DNA of 43,726 nucleotides from Fibrobacter sp. Lineage in GTDB: Bacteria > Fibrobacterota > Fibrobacteria > Fibrobacterales > Fibrobacteraceae. The translations under genes and the position numbers were made by a program. Positions within the stretch are counted from its first letter, which is position 1, and the number at the start of each line of letters is the position of its first letter. This document shows, one piece after another, positions 1 through 8,266 of the stretch. A model generated the notes under the pieces. That model was given only the letters and a program-made list of their open reading frames with translations, was not told the DNA's origin and searched no databases. The stretch lies in assembly GCA_016295375.1 (NCBI GenBank), contig JAEDLI010000007.1, positions 1 to 43,726 of the forward strand, given 5' to 3'.

Positions 1-190
1 GGGGGTGGCGAGCGACAGCGTGCGAGCCAGGGGGAGGCCTACCCCTCACACAAAATTTGGCCCCAAGGGCGCGACTACAAGAACTCACAACTCATTACTG
101 ATTTCACACCCCACATTTCCCCAGCCCCTAGATCCTAGACCCTAGCCGCTATTTTACTATCTTTTGTCCTAAATTTTTGTGGGACGTGTA

Positions 191-3100
191 ATGGGAAAAA
201 AGCTTCTAGGCTTGTTTTTGCTGGTGGCGGCAGTCTGTTCTTTCGCCAACCTTACGGTGCATATTCAATCGCCCTGGCGTAACGACGCCTCGAAATCCGG
301 GTATGTGTTGCACATACTGGGCGGAACCTCTAGCTACAATGCGGAATACGGCTCGACTTCAAAAACGGCCATGACCGACGAGGGCGACGGCTGGTTCAGC
401 TATACCTGGAGCAAGGACGTTTCCGATTTTCAGGGGTGGGAGACTTTCAGCATCGCGCTTTACCCTAATACTGCCGACCAGAATTTCAACAACAATAACA
501 AGGTGGCTTGGACCGAAGCTGGTGATATAAAGATTGTCCCGTTTTTCGGCACTGAAAAAGAACTCTGGCTCTACACGAATACGTCGGACATGTCGTACAC
601 GGTTTCCTTCGTTGCCCCGGGTTCCAAGATGGTTTGGTTCAAGAGTCCCTGGGGAAACAAGGCCTTGCCCGATTTGGTCCTTGCCAAAGATACGGTGATG
701 ATGCGCTTTGCCATGGACGATGCCACCAAGTGTGGCTGGTTCTATGCGGCATTGTCGCCGGCGGTGATGAAGCGGAATCTGTTGCAGTCGGGCTTTTTTA
801 TGCGGCACCGGACTCCCTACATGACCACACCTGCAAAAGGTGTACTGGACCTGGGCACGCATTTGAACGGCCCCGACACGATTTTTGTAGACGGAACGGC
901 TGCGACGCCGAAGGTTACCTATTCCATAGGGAGTCTCGGGACCTGTTTTGATTCGACCTACGTGTTGCACATCTACCACCCTTGGAGAACCAACACCAGC
1001 TTCCGCGACAGTGCGGTGTATATTTCCGTCGGCAATAACATCTTGAACAATCCCGTCGCGACTGAGAAGGATTCTTACCCTTACTGGTTCCACTACGATT
1101 TCGCACCGGCGACAGTCAAGTCTGCAAATTGGGGTTCCCCGTCGGCCCTGTTCAATATTTACCGTCGTCAGAACGAATGGCCCCAAGTGGTGTATTTTTC
1201 GGACGCCCAGCGCCCGCAGGCGTCGGCGCTGTTCCCGCTGGGTGTCTACGAGAGCTGGCTCTATACTTCTAGCGAAGGCCGGCTTGATTTGCAGTTCACT
1301 CCGCCGGAGCCCAAGGTGGTTCGCCTGATGAGCCCTTGGGACAACATGACGCCCTCGTTGATTGTGGAAAACGATACCATCAAGATGGGTCCGGTGGGAG
1401 CGAATCTTTACGATTCCACCCAGACGGATACTTGCGGCTGGTACCAGGGCACCTATTACAAGCATGCGGAAAGCTGGGATGTTCACTTTAAGCAGACCTT
1501 CGGGCTGGATAACTACAGCCTGGAAGGAACCATGGGCGAGGGCAACGGTCTCGGGACCCCGATTTCTTTGGATTCCATGATGGCTCTCCACGATACGGTC
1601 TGGGTTTACCCTTACCCGTTGTCTAGCAGCGGCCCCAGGTTCAGCGAAAAGTTCCCGGGTCGCCTGGGAATTTGCCCGACCCTGAAGATTTCGGCCATGG
1701 TGCTGGACTGGGCGGGAGAATCCTTTGCCGACAGCATAGACGTGGACTTTGGCGGAATCTACGGCGGCAATGACTACACGAAGGTCTACGATTACAAGGA
1801 CGGCAAGCTCGATACGCTCAAGACCTGCGGCGGTGTGGCGAAGGGTATGGTGAAGCCGGAACTGGTAAACGGACATCCGGTGCGGGTGGATTCTACGGAA
1901 TTTCCCTGGGCGATTTGTTCGGCAGCCCGCGAGATAGAGCGCTGGTTTGTCCCCGAAGTAGTGGCCAGCGACAAGGCCGGCAAAAAATACACCAATGCGG
2001 TGTGTCGCGATATTGACCTGAAGTTGGATGAAGAAGGTTTCTGGCTTGCGGACATTACCAACCCCAACGATTGCAACGATCCCGTAAATCCGGGTTTCTA
2101 CCCGATAGACGATTTGGAATATCTGGATTCTGCAAGGACCGTCAAGAATCCGAAATACGACCATGATATCCAGGGCTGCAAGCACAACTACAGTTTCTCC
2201 ATGAAGATCACGGCGAGTTTCAAGTATATCAAGGGCCAGTATTTCGAGTTCCGCGGTGACGATGACGTGTGGGTGTACATCAACAACAAGCTGGTGGTGG
2301 ATATTGGCGGCTGCCACAACCCCGAAGAAGGGGCCGTGAACCTGGATACCCTTAAACTCACCGAAGGTGAAGAATATCCCTTCCACATTTTCTTCTCGGA
2401 GCGTAACGCCACCGGTTCCAACTTCAAGATGCGCACCTCCATCAACCTGCAGACCCAGAAGACGTATTTCCCGGTAGAAAAGAAAAACGACAAGGGCATT
2501 ATCGAGTACGAACTCTTGCAGTTGCTGATGGACGAGTCCCTTAGTTGCGACGTGTCCAGCATAACAAAAATCGATACCACAGTTGCCCAGTCCGTTTTCC
2601 GCCTGACAGGCGGTAGCCTGCCTATGGAAGGAGTTCTCTTGGAACCGGGACTGAATTACGGTGGTATTTTTATCAACGAAAACATGGCGGGGTTCTGGGT
2701 AGATACCAGCGCATTTGTGAATTCGAGAACTCTTGCACCCGGCAATTACGTGCTGACATGCTATCTGGCCTCTGACCTGACTCAAAAGCAGATTATCAAG
2801 TTCACGGTGCCGGAATACCCCCTGCCGGACATCGCTTTTGTAAACGTGTTCCACCTGTCCGATTCCCTGCTGATGGATTCCAAGGGGCTTACCCTGCGGG
2901 GCGATTCACTCGGGGCCGAAGGCCGCAAGAACGATACACTCTGGGCCTACGCCGCCTATCCGGATACGGTCCCGCTACAAATCGGCCTACTGTTCGGCAA
3001 GACCCCCTGCGGGGAGATGGAAGACCTGACCAAGGTGAACTGCAAGGAGAAGGTGATTTTCCATTCGGATTTCCCCATCAGCTTTATGAATGAAAAAATG

Positions 3101-4471
3101 GAACTGGTGGACACCCTTGAAACGGATTCTGCCGGATACGCGAAGTTCTACGTCATTGGCGATTCCGCCATGGTGGATGCCTACTTCACCGTGTCGGGCC
3201 CTGGAATTGGAAACCAGCTGGTGTGGCGGGAAATCCATTTCAAGGAACCTCCCGTGCCTATCGTGAAAAAATCCCAGATGTTCGACGTGGACGGCAACGG
3301 GATTCCCGACAGTCTGGTAATGTACTTTAGCAAGGCTTTCGAAGACGTGGTTCCCGATACCTTGACCTGGATTTTTGGCGGAGACGAGGAACACAAGGTC
3401 TCCAGCATGAAAAACGTGTGGCCCCTGGTGAAAAACGATTCTATTCTGGTGCTGTTCGACAAGAAGGGCCTGCGGAAAGATGTTTTCACTGGGCTTACGG
3501 ACCAGGTCTATTCGGGAACATTGAAGTACCACTATACCTACATCGATGAAGATTCCGGAGACGAAGTCAAGCTCATATTGAGGGCGGGCATCGAGGACAA
3601 GGTGGCTCCGGTCATTCGGAGTGCCATGGTGCAGACGGTGAACGACAACAGCAGCATGGTGGTCATTAACCTGAGCGAAGGCACCGAAATAGAAAAACTG
3701 AATCCGGAATCTACATTCGTGTTCTTTAGGGGTGGCAAGAACTTTATGGATTCCCTGTCAGTTTCTGGAGGGGATATCCGCGGTAACGGCAATGTGGCCA
3801 AGGTTTATTTCCGCCGGTCCGCTTCGGGAGTGCTGCCGGTCGTGGGTGATTCTGTCCGGCTGGTGCCCGGAGTATTTGGAGACCGCAGTGGTAACAAGGC
3901 TCACCAGAACAATCCCAAGGTCCGTATCGAAGGAGAACAGCGTACCGAAATCAAGTCGCCGGGGGTGATAACAATTTCAAGCGACCTTGAAAAGTGGCCC
4001 TACAAGGAGAGTATTGTCCCCGTTTCTGTGCCGACGGACATGTCGGTGCACGATGTGATAGACAGTTTGGGTATGCCCGGTTTCTTGCTGAGTTTCAACA
4101 TGGGGGAGGTGGCGACCACGCTGATTGCAAACCTGCCCAGCGACGCCGACCTGGATTCGGCCCTCTCGCTAATCAAGATGGAATGGGAAGGATATTATTT
4201 CTCCCATCTGGGAAGTTTTGTGAACAGGGCGAAGGGAACGGTGCGGTGTAACGACAAAGAGGTTTTCTACAACGCTTCGAATCCGGCAAGGTCCAACTGC
4301 CTCGAGAACCCGGGGAATATCTTCTTTGAGTGGAACGCCCGCAGCGAAAACGGCCGTCTGGTCGGTACCGGCCCCTATATCTCAAAAATCAAGGTTAAGA
4401 TTTATTCCGGAAAGAATGTGGAGGGCAAGAACGAAGACGTCTATACCCTGGGCATTCGTCGCGGGAAATAA
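191..4471 (+). CDS. Large secreted fibro-slime domain protein
   Basis: This is a protein of about 1,426 residues, probably at the cell surface or secreted. An in-frame GTG lies 12 bases upstream at 179, but the ATG at 191 begins a clear signal peptide (MGKKLLGLFLLVAAVCSFA), so I choose 191. Residues 20-480 hold two kinds of module in the order A-B-A-B, each opening with an SPWxN or HPWRT motif near residues 26, 150, 262 and 380. WLYT motifs near 126 and 356 precede the B modules. Residues about 610-760 match the fibro-slime domain: a PA14-like beta fold with GDDDVWVYINNKLVVDIGG followed by an FFSERNATGSNF segment. Further on are Ig-like stretches and an EF-hand-like DVDGNGIPDS near residue 1030. 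Fibro-slime proteins of Fibrobacter are linked to cellulose adhesion and the surface; the exact role here is inferred. It ends facing the ABC-F gene. Confidence 0.85.
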   Translation: MGKKLLGLFLLVAAVCSFANLTVHIQSPWRNDASKSGYVLHILGGTSSYNAEYGSTSKTAMTDEGDGWFSYTWSKDVSDFQGWETFSIALYPNTADQNFNNNNKVAWTEAGDIKIVPFFGTEKELWLYTNTSDMSYTVSFVAPGSKMVWFKSPWGNKALPDLVLAKDTVMMRFAMDDATKCGWFYAALSPAVMKRNLLQSGFFMRHRTPYMTTPAKGVLDLGTHLNGPDTIFVDGTAATPKVTYSIGSLGTCFDSTYVLHIYHPWRTNTSFRDSAVYISVGNNILNNPVATEKDSYPYWFHYDFAPATVKSANWGSPSALFNIYRRQNEWPQVVYFSDAQRPQASALFPLGVYESWLYTSSEGRLDLQFTPPEPKVVRLMSPWDNMTPSLIVENDTIKMGPVGANLYDSTQTDTCGWYQGTYYKHAESWDVHFKQTFGLDNYSLEGTMGEGNGLGTPISLDSMMALHDTVWVYPYPLSSSGPRFSEKFPGRLGICPTLKISAMVLDWAGESFADSIDVDFGGIYGGNDYTKVYDYKDGKLDTLKTCGGVAKGMVKPELVNGHPVRVDSTEFPWAICSAAREIERWFVPEVVASDKAGKKYTNAVCRDIDLKLDEEGFWLADITNPNDCNDPVNPGFYPIDDLEYLDSARTVKNPKYDHDIQGCKHNYSFSMKITASFKYIKGQYFEFRGDDDVWVYINNKLVVDIGGCHNPEEGAVNLDTLKLTEGEEYPFHIFFSERNATGSNFKMRTSINLQTQKTYFPVEKKNDKGIIEYELLQLLMDESLSCDVSSITKIDTTVAQSVFRLTGGSLPMEGVLLEPGLNYGGIFINENMAGFWVDTSAFVNSRTLAPGNYVLTCYLASDLTQKQIIKFTVPEYPLPDIAFVNVFHLSDSLLMDSKGLTLRGDSLGAEGRKNDTLWAYAAYPDTVPLQIGLLFGKTPCGEMEDLTKVNCKEKVIFHSDFPISFMNEKMELVDTLETDSAGYAKFYVIGDSAMVDAYFTVSGPGIGNQLVWREIHFKEPPVPIVKKSQMFDVDGNGIPDSLVMYFSKAFEDVVPDTLTWIFGGDEEHKVSSMKNVWPLVKNDSILVLFDKKGLRKDVFTGLTDQVYSGTLKYHYTYIDEDSGDEVKLILRAGIEDKVAPVIRSAMVQTVNDNSSMVVINLSEGTEIEKLNPESTFVFFRGGKNFMDSLSVSGGDIRGNGNVAKVYFRRSASGVLPVVGDSVRLVPGVFGDRSGNKAHQNNPKVRIEGEQRTEIKSPGVITISSDLEKWPYKESIVPVSVPTDMSVHDVIDSLGMPGFLLSFNMGEVATTLIANLPSDADLDSALSLIKMEWEGYYFSHLGSFVNRAKGTVRCNDKEVFYNASNPARSNCLENPGNIFFEWNARSENGRLVGTGPYISKIKVKIYSGKNVEGKNEDVYTLGIRRGK

Positions 4472-4488
4472 GGATAAAGCGGTTCGAT

Positions 4489-4531
4489 GTGAGCAACAAA
4501 CGCCTCGTATTAACGAGGCGTGGTTGCGAGA
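4489..4531. repeat. Hairpin unit 1 of a structured array
   Basis: GTGAGCAACAAA (4489-4500) leads into a perfect 9-bp stem, ACGCCTCGT (4500-4508) with ACGAGGCGT (4513-4521), closed by an ATTA loop. An outer 5-bp stem pairs GCAAC (4493-4497) with GTTGC (4523-4527), followed by GAGAG. Flanks and loop are repeated in unit 3 with a different inner stem. The strand of action is unknown. Confidence 0.75.
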
Positions 4532-4575
4532 GCAAAATTCAACCGGAGTTTTTTATTCCATCTATAGAATTTTGC
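4532..4575. repeat. Hairpin unit 2 of a structured array (divergent)
   Basis: GCAAAATTC (4532-4540) pairs perfectly with GAATTTTGC (4567-4575) around a 26-nt loop. Like units 1 and 3 it opens with GAGCAA and closes with TTGCG, but it lacks the conserved ATTA tip. It may be a diverged or invaded copy. Confidence 0.55.
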
Positions 4576-4585
4576 GGTCGTTACT

Positions 4586-4630
4586 GTGAGCAACAAAGCC
4601 CTCAATATTAATTGAGGGCGGTTGCGAGAG
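4586..4630. repeat. Hairpin unit 3 of a structured array
   Basis: The flank GTGAGCAACAAA (4586-4597) is identical to unit 1. The inner stem is GCCCTCAAT (4598-4606) with ATTGAGGGC (4611-4619) and an ATTA loop; the outer stem is GCAAC (4590-4594) with GTTGC (4621-4625), then GAGAG. On the minus strand the inner stem is followed by TTTGTTGC, so it could help end ABC-F transcripts. The conserved flanks are not explained by a terminator alone. Confidence 0.75.
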
Positions 4631-4674
4631 TGAGCGCATGCCAGAGAGGCGATATAACTTTTAGCGCGAACGGT

Positions 4675-6609
4675 CTAAATAGGGTAACGATTCTTCGCTG
4701 ATTCCAGTTCAGCGGAAGTCTTTTCCCAGTCTTCGTAAAGGCTGTTGACAAGGTTCTTGTTGTCGTCCATTTCCTTCGCGATGGCGGTGATGGCATTGCC
4801 GTCGCCGTTTTCGGAGGCGGCTACCAGCTTCGCTTCCAGTTCGCCCCCCAGGGCTTCGGCCTTGGCGATATCTTCTTCGATTTTGGCAAGCTTCTTTTCT
4901 AGGGGCTTGATGACCTTGCTGCGCTCGGCGATATAGTCGGCGCGGGCCTTGCGGTCTTCTTTGGCGCTGGGTGCGCCGGAGTTGCCAGCGGGTGCGGCAT
5001 TGTCTGTGCGGTTTGCTCCCGAGTCGCCCTTCACGTCGATGTTCGAGACCTTGATGTTTGCAGAATTTGCTCCGCCGGGTTTCTTTTCGCTGGCCCAGCC
5101 CACCTTCTCCAGGAAGTCGGCGTAAGTGCCTTCGAATATGCGGCAGGTCCCGCCGTCAAAAACCACAAGGCGGTTGGCAAAGGCGTGCAGAAGTTCCTCG
5201 TCGTGGGTTACCACCAGGGCGGTTCCTTCATAATCTTCCAGGGCGTCGATGAGGCTCTCGATAGATTCCATGTCCAGGTGGTTCGTGGGTTCGTCCAGCA
5301 GCAGCATGTTGCAGGCGCTGGCCAAAATCTTCCCCAGCAAAACGCGGCTCCGCTCGCCACCACTCAGGACCTTTACCTTCTTTAAGGCGGCGTCGCCACT
5401 GAACATCATGAGGCCCGCAAGCCCGCGGGCGCGGCTCTTCTGCGAGACTTCTTCAATGGCCGAGGCGATTTCTTCTTCGACGGTGTTGTCCAGGTTCAGG
5501 CGGTTGATGTTTGTCTGCCCAAAATAGTTTATCTGCAAATTCGGATTGTAGCTGATCTCGCCTGCGGTGGGCTGCAGTTCTTTGGCAATCAGGTTCAGGA
5601 GCGTCGTTTTACCGCGACCGTTGGGGCCAATAACCGCGATGCGGTCCCCCTTGAAAACTTCCATCGTGAGGTCGGTGATGAGTTCGGGGCCCATTCCCTG
5701 CACGGTGCCGTCTTCGCCCTTGTTCGGGTACGCAAACGAGAGCCCCTTGATTTGCAGCATGCGCTTGCCGGGGAACCCTGCCTCGGTAAAGCTGAATTCC
5801 AGATTGCGCTCGTGGGTGAGCCGTTCGCCGGTGGCAAGCTTTGCCGCTGCCTTGATCTTGGATTGCACCATGGCGGCCTTCGCGGCCTTGTAGCGGAATC
5901 GCTCGATGACTTTTTCCAGCTGTTCCTTTTTCTTGGCCTCGTTTTCTTGCGTGCGCTGGGCCACTTCCTCTTCTTCGGCGATGGTCTCCCGGAGTTTTTC
6001 CACCGTTCCTTTCACCTTGCGGATTTTGTGGCGGAAAATCCCTGCGGTGTGGGTGCAGACCTCGTCCATAAAATGATGGTCGTGGGTAATTAGCAGCACT
6101 TCGCCCTTCCAGCTGCGCAAAAAGCGGCTGAGCCATCGCATGGAGACGATGTCCAGGTAGTTGGTGGGTTCGTCCAGCAACAGCATGTCTGGTTCTGCGG
6201 CCAGCACTTTCGCCAGGTTCAGGCGAATCTGGAAACCGCCCGACAGGAGCATGGGGCTCTTGTGCATGGATTCTTCGTCGAAACCGAGACCGAAGAGAAT
6301 CGCCTCTACCTTGTGTTCTTCTAGCCAGCCGTCTTCGTTTGGCTTTAATACGCTGCAAGCCTCTTCGTGGACGGTGGCGTGGGTAAAATTCAGATGTTGC
6401 TGCAAGTAGCCCAGCGTGTATTTCTTGGGAATGTCGATGTTTCCGCCGTCCAGGCATTCCTGGCCGAGAATCATCTTGAAAAGCGTCGATTTGCCGCAGC
6501 CATTGCGGCCCACCAGGCCAACCCGCTCGTGGTCGCCTATAAGCAGGCTCGCACCGTCCAAAAGGACCTGGACTCCGAAGGATTTGGTGACATTCTGTAT
6601 CTGGATCAC
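4675..6609 (-). CDS. ABC-F family ATPase (Uup-like, duplicated ABC domain)
   Basis: This is a soluble protein of about 644 residues with two ABC ATPase domains and no membrane segments. Such ABC-F proteins act on ribosomes during translation or, for Uup, have been linked to DNA and ribosome maintenance. Domain 1 shows GRNGCGKST, LLSGGFQIRLNLAKVL and MLLLDEPTNYLD. Domain 2 shows GPNGRGKTT, LSGGERSRVLLGKIL and MLLLDEPTNHLD. The charged C-terminal 100 residues look like the coiled-coil tail of Uup-type members. The frame stays open upstream to 6816, but family homology begins at VIQIQNVTKSFG. GTG at 6609 is therefore the likely start, although no good ribosome binding site precedes it. A possible promoter (TTGGGA, 17 bp, TACTTT) lies just upstream. 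The start abuts the truncated end of the deacetylase remnant on the other strand. Confidence 0.9.
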   Translation of the reverse strand: MIQIQNVTKSFGVQVLLDGASLLIGDHERVGLVGRNGCGKSTLFKMILGQECLDGGNIDIPKKYTLGYLQQHLNFTHATVHEEACSVLKPNEDGWLEEHKVEAILFGLGFDEESMHKSPMLLSGGFQIRLNLAKVLAAEPDMLLLDEPTNYLDIVSMRWLSRFLRSWKGEVLLITHDHHFMDEVCTHTAGIFRHKIRKVKGTVEKLRETIAEEEEVAQRTQENEAKKKEQLEKVIERFRYKAAKAAMVQSKIKAAAKLATGERLTHERNLEFSFTEAGFPGKRMLQIKGLSFAYPNKGEDGTVQGMGPELITDLTMEVFKGDRIAVIGPNGRGKTTLLNLIAKELQPTAGEISYNPNLQINYFGQTNINRLNLDNTVEEEIASAIEEVSQKSRARGLAGLMMFSGDAALKKVKVLSGGERSRVLLGKILASACNMLLLDEPTNHLDMESIESLIDALEDYEGTALVVTHDEELLHAFANRLVVFDGGTCRIFEGTYADFLEKVGWASEKKPGGANSANIKVSNIDVKGDSGANRTDNAAPAGNSGAPSAKEDRKARADYIAERSKVIKPLEKKLAKIEEDIAKAEALGGELEAKLVAASENGDGNAITAIAKEMDDNKNLVNSLYEDWEKTSAELESAKNRYPI

Positions 6610-6649
6610 TGCCCAAAAGTAGCAAAAAATGGCATATATCCCAATTTTT

Positions 6650-7767
6650 ACAAAAAAGATTACCCACTTTTGCAAAATTGGATGTATGCCAAGCAAAATG
6701 ACAAGGACATCTGGGTCGCTCCGATGGGTTATGTTGCCATGTATATCAAGGAACGCAATGCTAGCACGGCAACGGCTTCTACCAGCGGAAGTTCCATTAC
6801 GGTCAAGTTGACTCATAAAATTGCTGATAATATTTCCAAATACGAATATCCTTTGTCACTTCGCGTAGAGAATAGCGGCAACTGGACCACGGTTTCGGGA
6901 ACCCAGGGAGGCAAGGCCATTACGACCTCCATCAAGGATGGCTACATCTATTTCGATGCTGTCCCAAATGGTGGTGATATTGTGTTAACCAATGGTTCGG
7001 GCACTACCCCCTCCAGCAGTGCCTCTACCCAGCCGGGCAGTTCCGCCGCGCAGCCTGCATCCAGTAACTCCAATTCCGGAGTTTCCATTGAATACAAGCT
7101 TGAAATGGAAGATTACATGCAGGGCGGCGAGGCTGTTGGCTACAGCGCCTTGAACGATGACAGCGAAGCCACCGGTTACCGCTCAGACGATGCCGGAATC
7201 GTGAAGGTGGGAACAGACGGCTACGGTGTGGGCTACACTATGGCAGGGGAGTGGTATGCCTATTCGCTGGTTATTCGTTGCGAAGGTCAGTTCAGCGTGG
7301 TGGCCCGGGCGGCCACGGGGTCGGCAAATACCGCCCGGTTCACGGTATCTGCGGACAATGTTGCCGGAGAGGTGGCGGTGGATGTTCCCAGCACGCCCGA
7401 CGACTGGAATGCCTATGCCGAGGTTGACGGCAGCGGAACTCTGAATCTTGTTCCCGGGGACAATGTCATCAGGGTCCATTTTGACGATAGTTACATCAAT
7501 GTGGACTGGATAAAGTTGACGTCTTCCAATGCCCAGTGCGCCTACGCGATTCCCGTGGCGAAAAACCTGCGGTTGAATTCCTTGTCGGGCCCTGTCCAGT
7601 ACCAGGTTTTTGACATGAACGGTCACTTGCTCAAGTCCGGGACTGTCTCTGCCCAGGGTAGCGTGCAAAAACTGTGGAGCACCGCCAGCAGGGGCCTTTC
7701 CAAGGGGACATACGTATTGCGTTACGGGAACGGCGCTTCCATGGGGAGTGTCCAGGTCCGCAAGTGA
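6650..7767 (+). pseudogene. 5'-truncated polysaccharide deacetylase/esterase with CBM6 and C-terminal sorting-type domain
   Basis: The reading frame continues upstream only as an antisense shadow of the ABC-F gene; recognisable protein starts near residues LLQNWMYAKQNDKDIWVAPM. This resembles the very end of a NodB-type deacetylase domain as I know it from Fibrobacter esterases. After it come a beta-rich segment, a Ser/Thr/Pro linker (about 7000-7080), and a CBM6-like carbohydrate-binding module (about 7090-7540, with YKLEMEDYMQGGEA and INVDWIKLT). A C-terminal domain of the secretion/sorting kind follows (QVFDMNGHLLKSG, GTYVLRYG). The catalytic domain and signal peptide are absent, so the gene is probably dead or a rearrangement scar. 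The first in-frame ATG inside the remnant is at 6682. The left boundary is approximate. Confidence 0.7.
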
Positions 7768-7797
7768 TAACTTGTCTGAACTGGAATTGTTATATTT

Positions 7798-7823
7798 GGC
7801 CCGCGATAATGCGGGCCTTTTTC
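7798..7823 (+). terminator. Rho-independent terminator, overlapping the next start codon
   Basis: GGCCCGC (7798-7804), loop GATAAT and GCGGGCC (7811-7817) are followed by TTTTTC. It lies 30 nt after the deacetylase remnant's stop. The loop and right arm contain the ATG (7809) of the next small gene. Confidence 0.75.
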
Positions 7824-8132
7824 ATTATATTTTTGTTCGTTTCGGCTGGTTTCTGTCAGCTGATGCCCAGACCCGCCTCATCTGGTACCGATTCGATTCT
7901 CTTGAAAGAAAAATCCGTGCCCAAGGTTTACGTGGATGCTCCGGATTCCGGCAAGAATTCGGCTCTTTCCGGAGCGACGGCTTCCATGGACAGCCGTCAG
8001 TTCTCCAATGACTCTACTATAGGGACTGTAATTGGCGTCGGTGCAGAATTTGTAGGCGACATGGTGAAAGGAATGCTCTCGCCTAATTCCCCCGAAACGG
8101 ATGCGGTGGAACTGGAACGCACCAGACGGTAG
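7809..8132 (+). CDS. Small exported protein of unknown function
   Basis: This 107-residue protein begins with a convincing signal peptide (MRAFFIIFLFVSAGFC). The frame is open further upstream, but only the ATG at 7809 gives this exported N-terminus. The cysteine after SAGF does not make a standard lipobox, so a lipoprotein is possible but not supported. The mature part is polar, Ser/Asp-rich, with a glycine-containing hydrophobic patch (GTVIGVGAEFVGDMVKGM) that might insert into or lie on a membrane. I do not recognise the family. The start codon sits in the loop of a terminator-like hairpin, and no ribosome binding site is visible. Translation would therefore need read-through or a promoter in the hairpin region. 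It could be a spurious frame, but the signal peptide argues for a real gene. Confidence 0.5.
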   Translation: MRAFFIIFLFVSAGFCQLMPRPASSGTDSILLKEKSVPKVYVDAPDSGKNSALSGATASMDSRQFSNDSTIGTVIGVGAEFVGDMVKGMLSPNSPETDAVELERTRR

Positions 8133-8158
8133 CGCCTGCGGCGCAGTTAATAGTTGAT

Positions 8159-8264
8159 AGTTACTTCGCCCTTCAGGCTAGTTACTAGTTCGCTGGTTCT
8201 TGTAGCTTTTTGTTTCTTGAAATTCTAGTAACTAGTAACTCAGAACTAGCCCGTAGGGCGTAAC
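8159..8264. repeat. Imperfect long inverted repeat made of AGTTACTAG micro-repeats
   Basis: The left arm (8159-8190) contains AGTTAC, CGCCCT and GGCTAGTTACTAGTT. The right arm (8224-8264) contains AGTAACTAGTAACT, AACTAGCC, AGGGCG and TAAC, pairing in nested order. It lies just downstream of folD (minus strand) and after the small exported protein. It has no run of T residues and is built from short repeated words. Confidence 0.6.
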
Positions 8265-8266
8265 TC

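Noticed and set aside
359..2854. 831-codon open frame antisense to the fibro-slime gene
   Set aside because: The plus-strand protein has a signal peptide and a recognisable domain; the antisense product has no plausible protein pattern and reflects codon bias.
6609..6816. Extended N-terminus of the ABC-F protein
   Set aside because: The 69 extra residues lie over the deacetylase remnant and have no family similarity.
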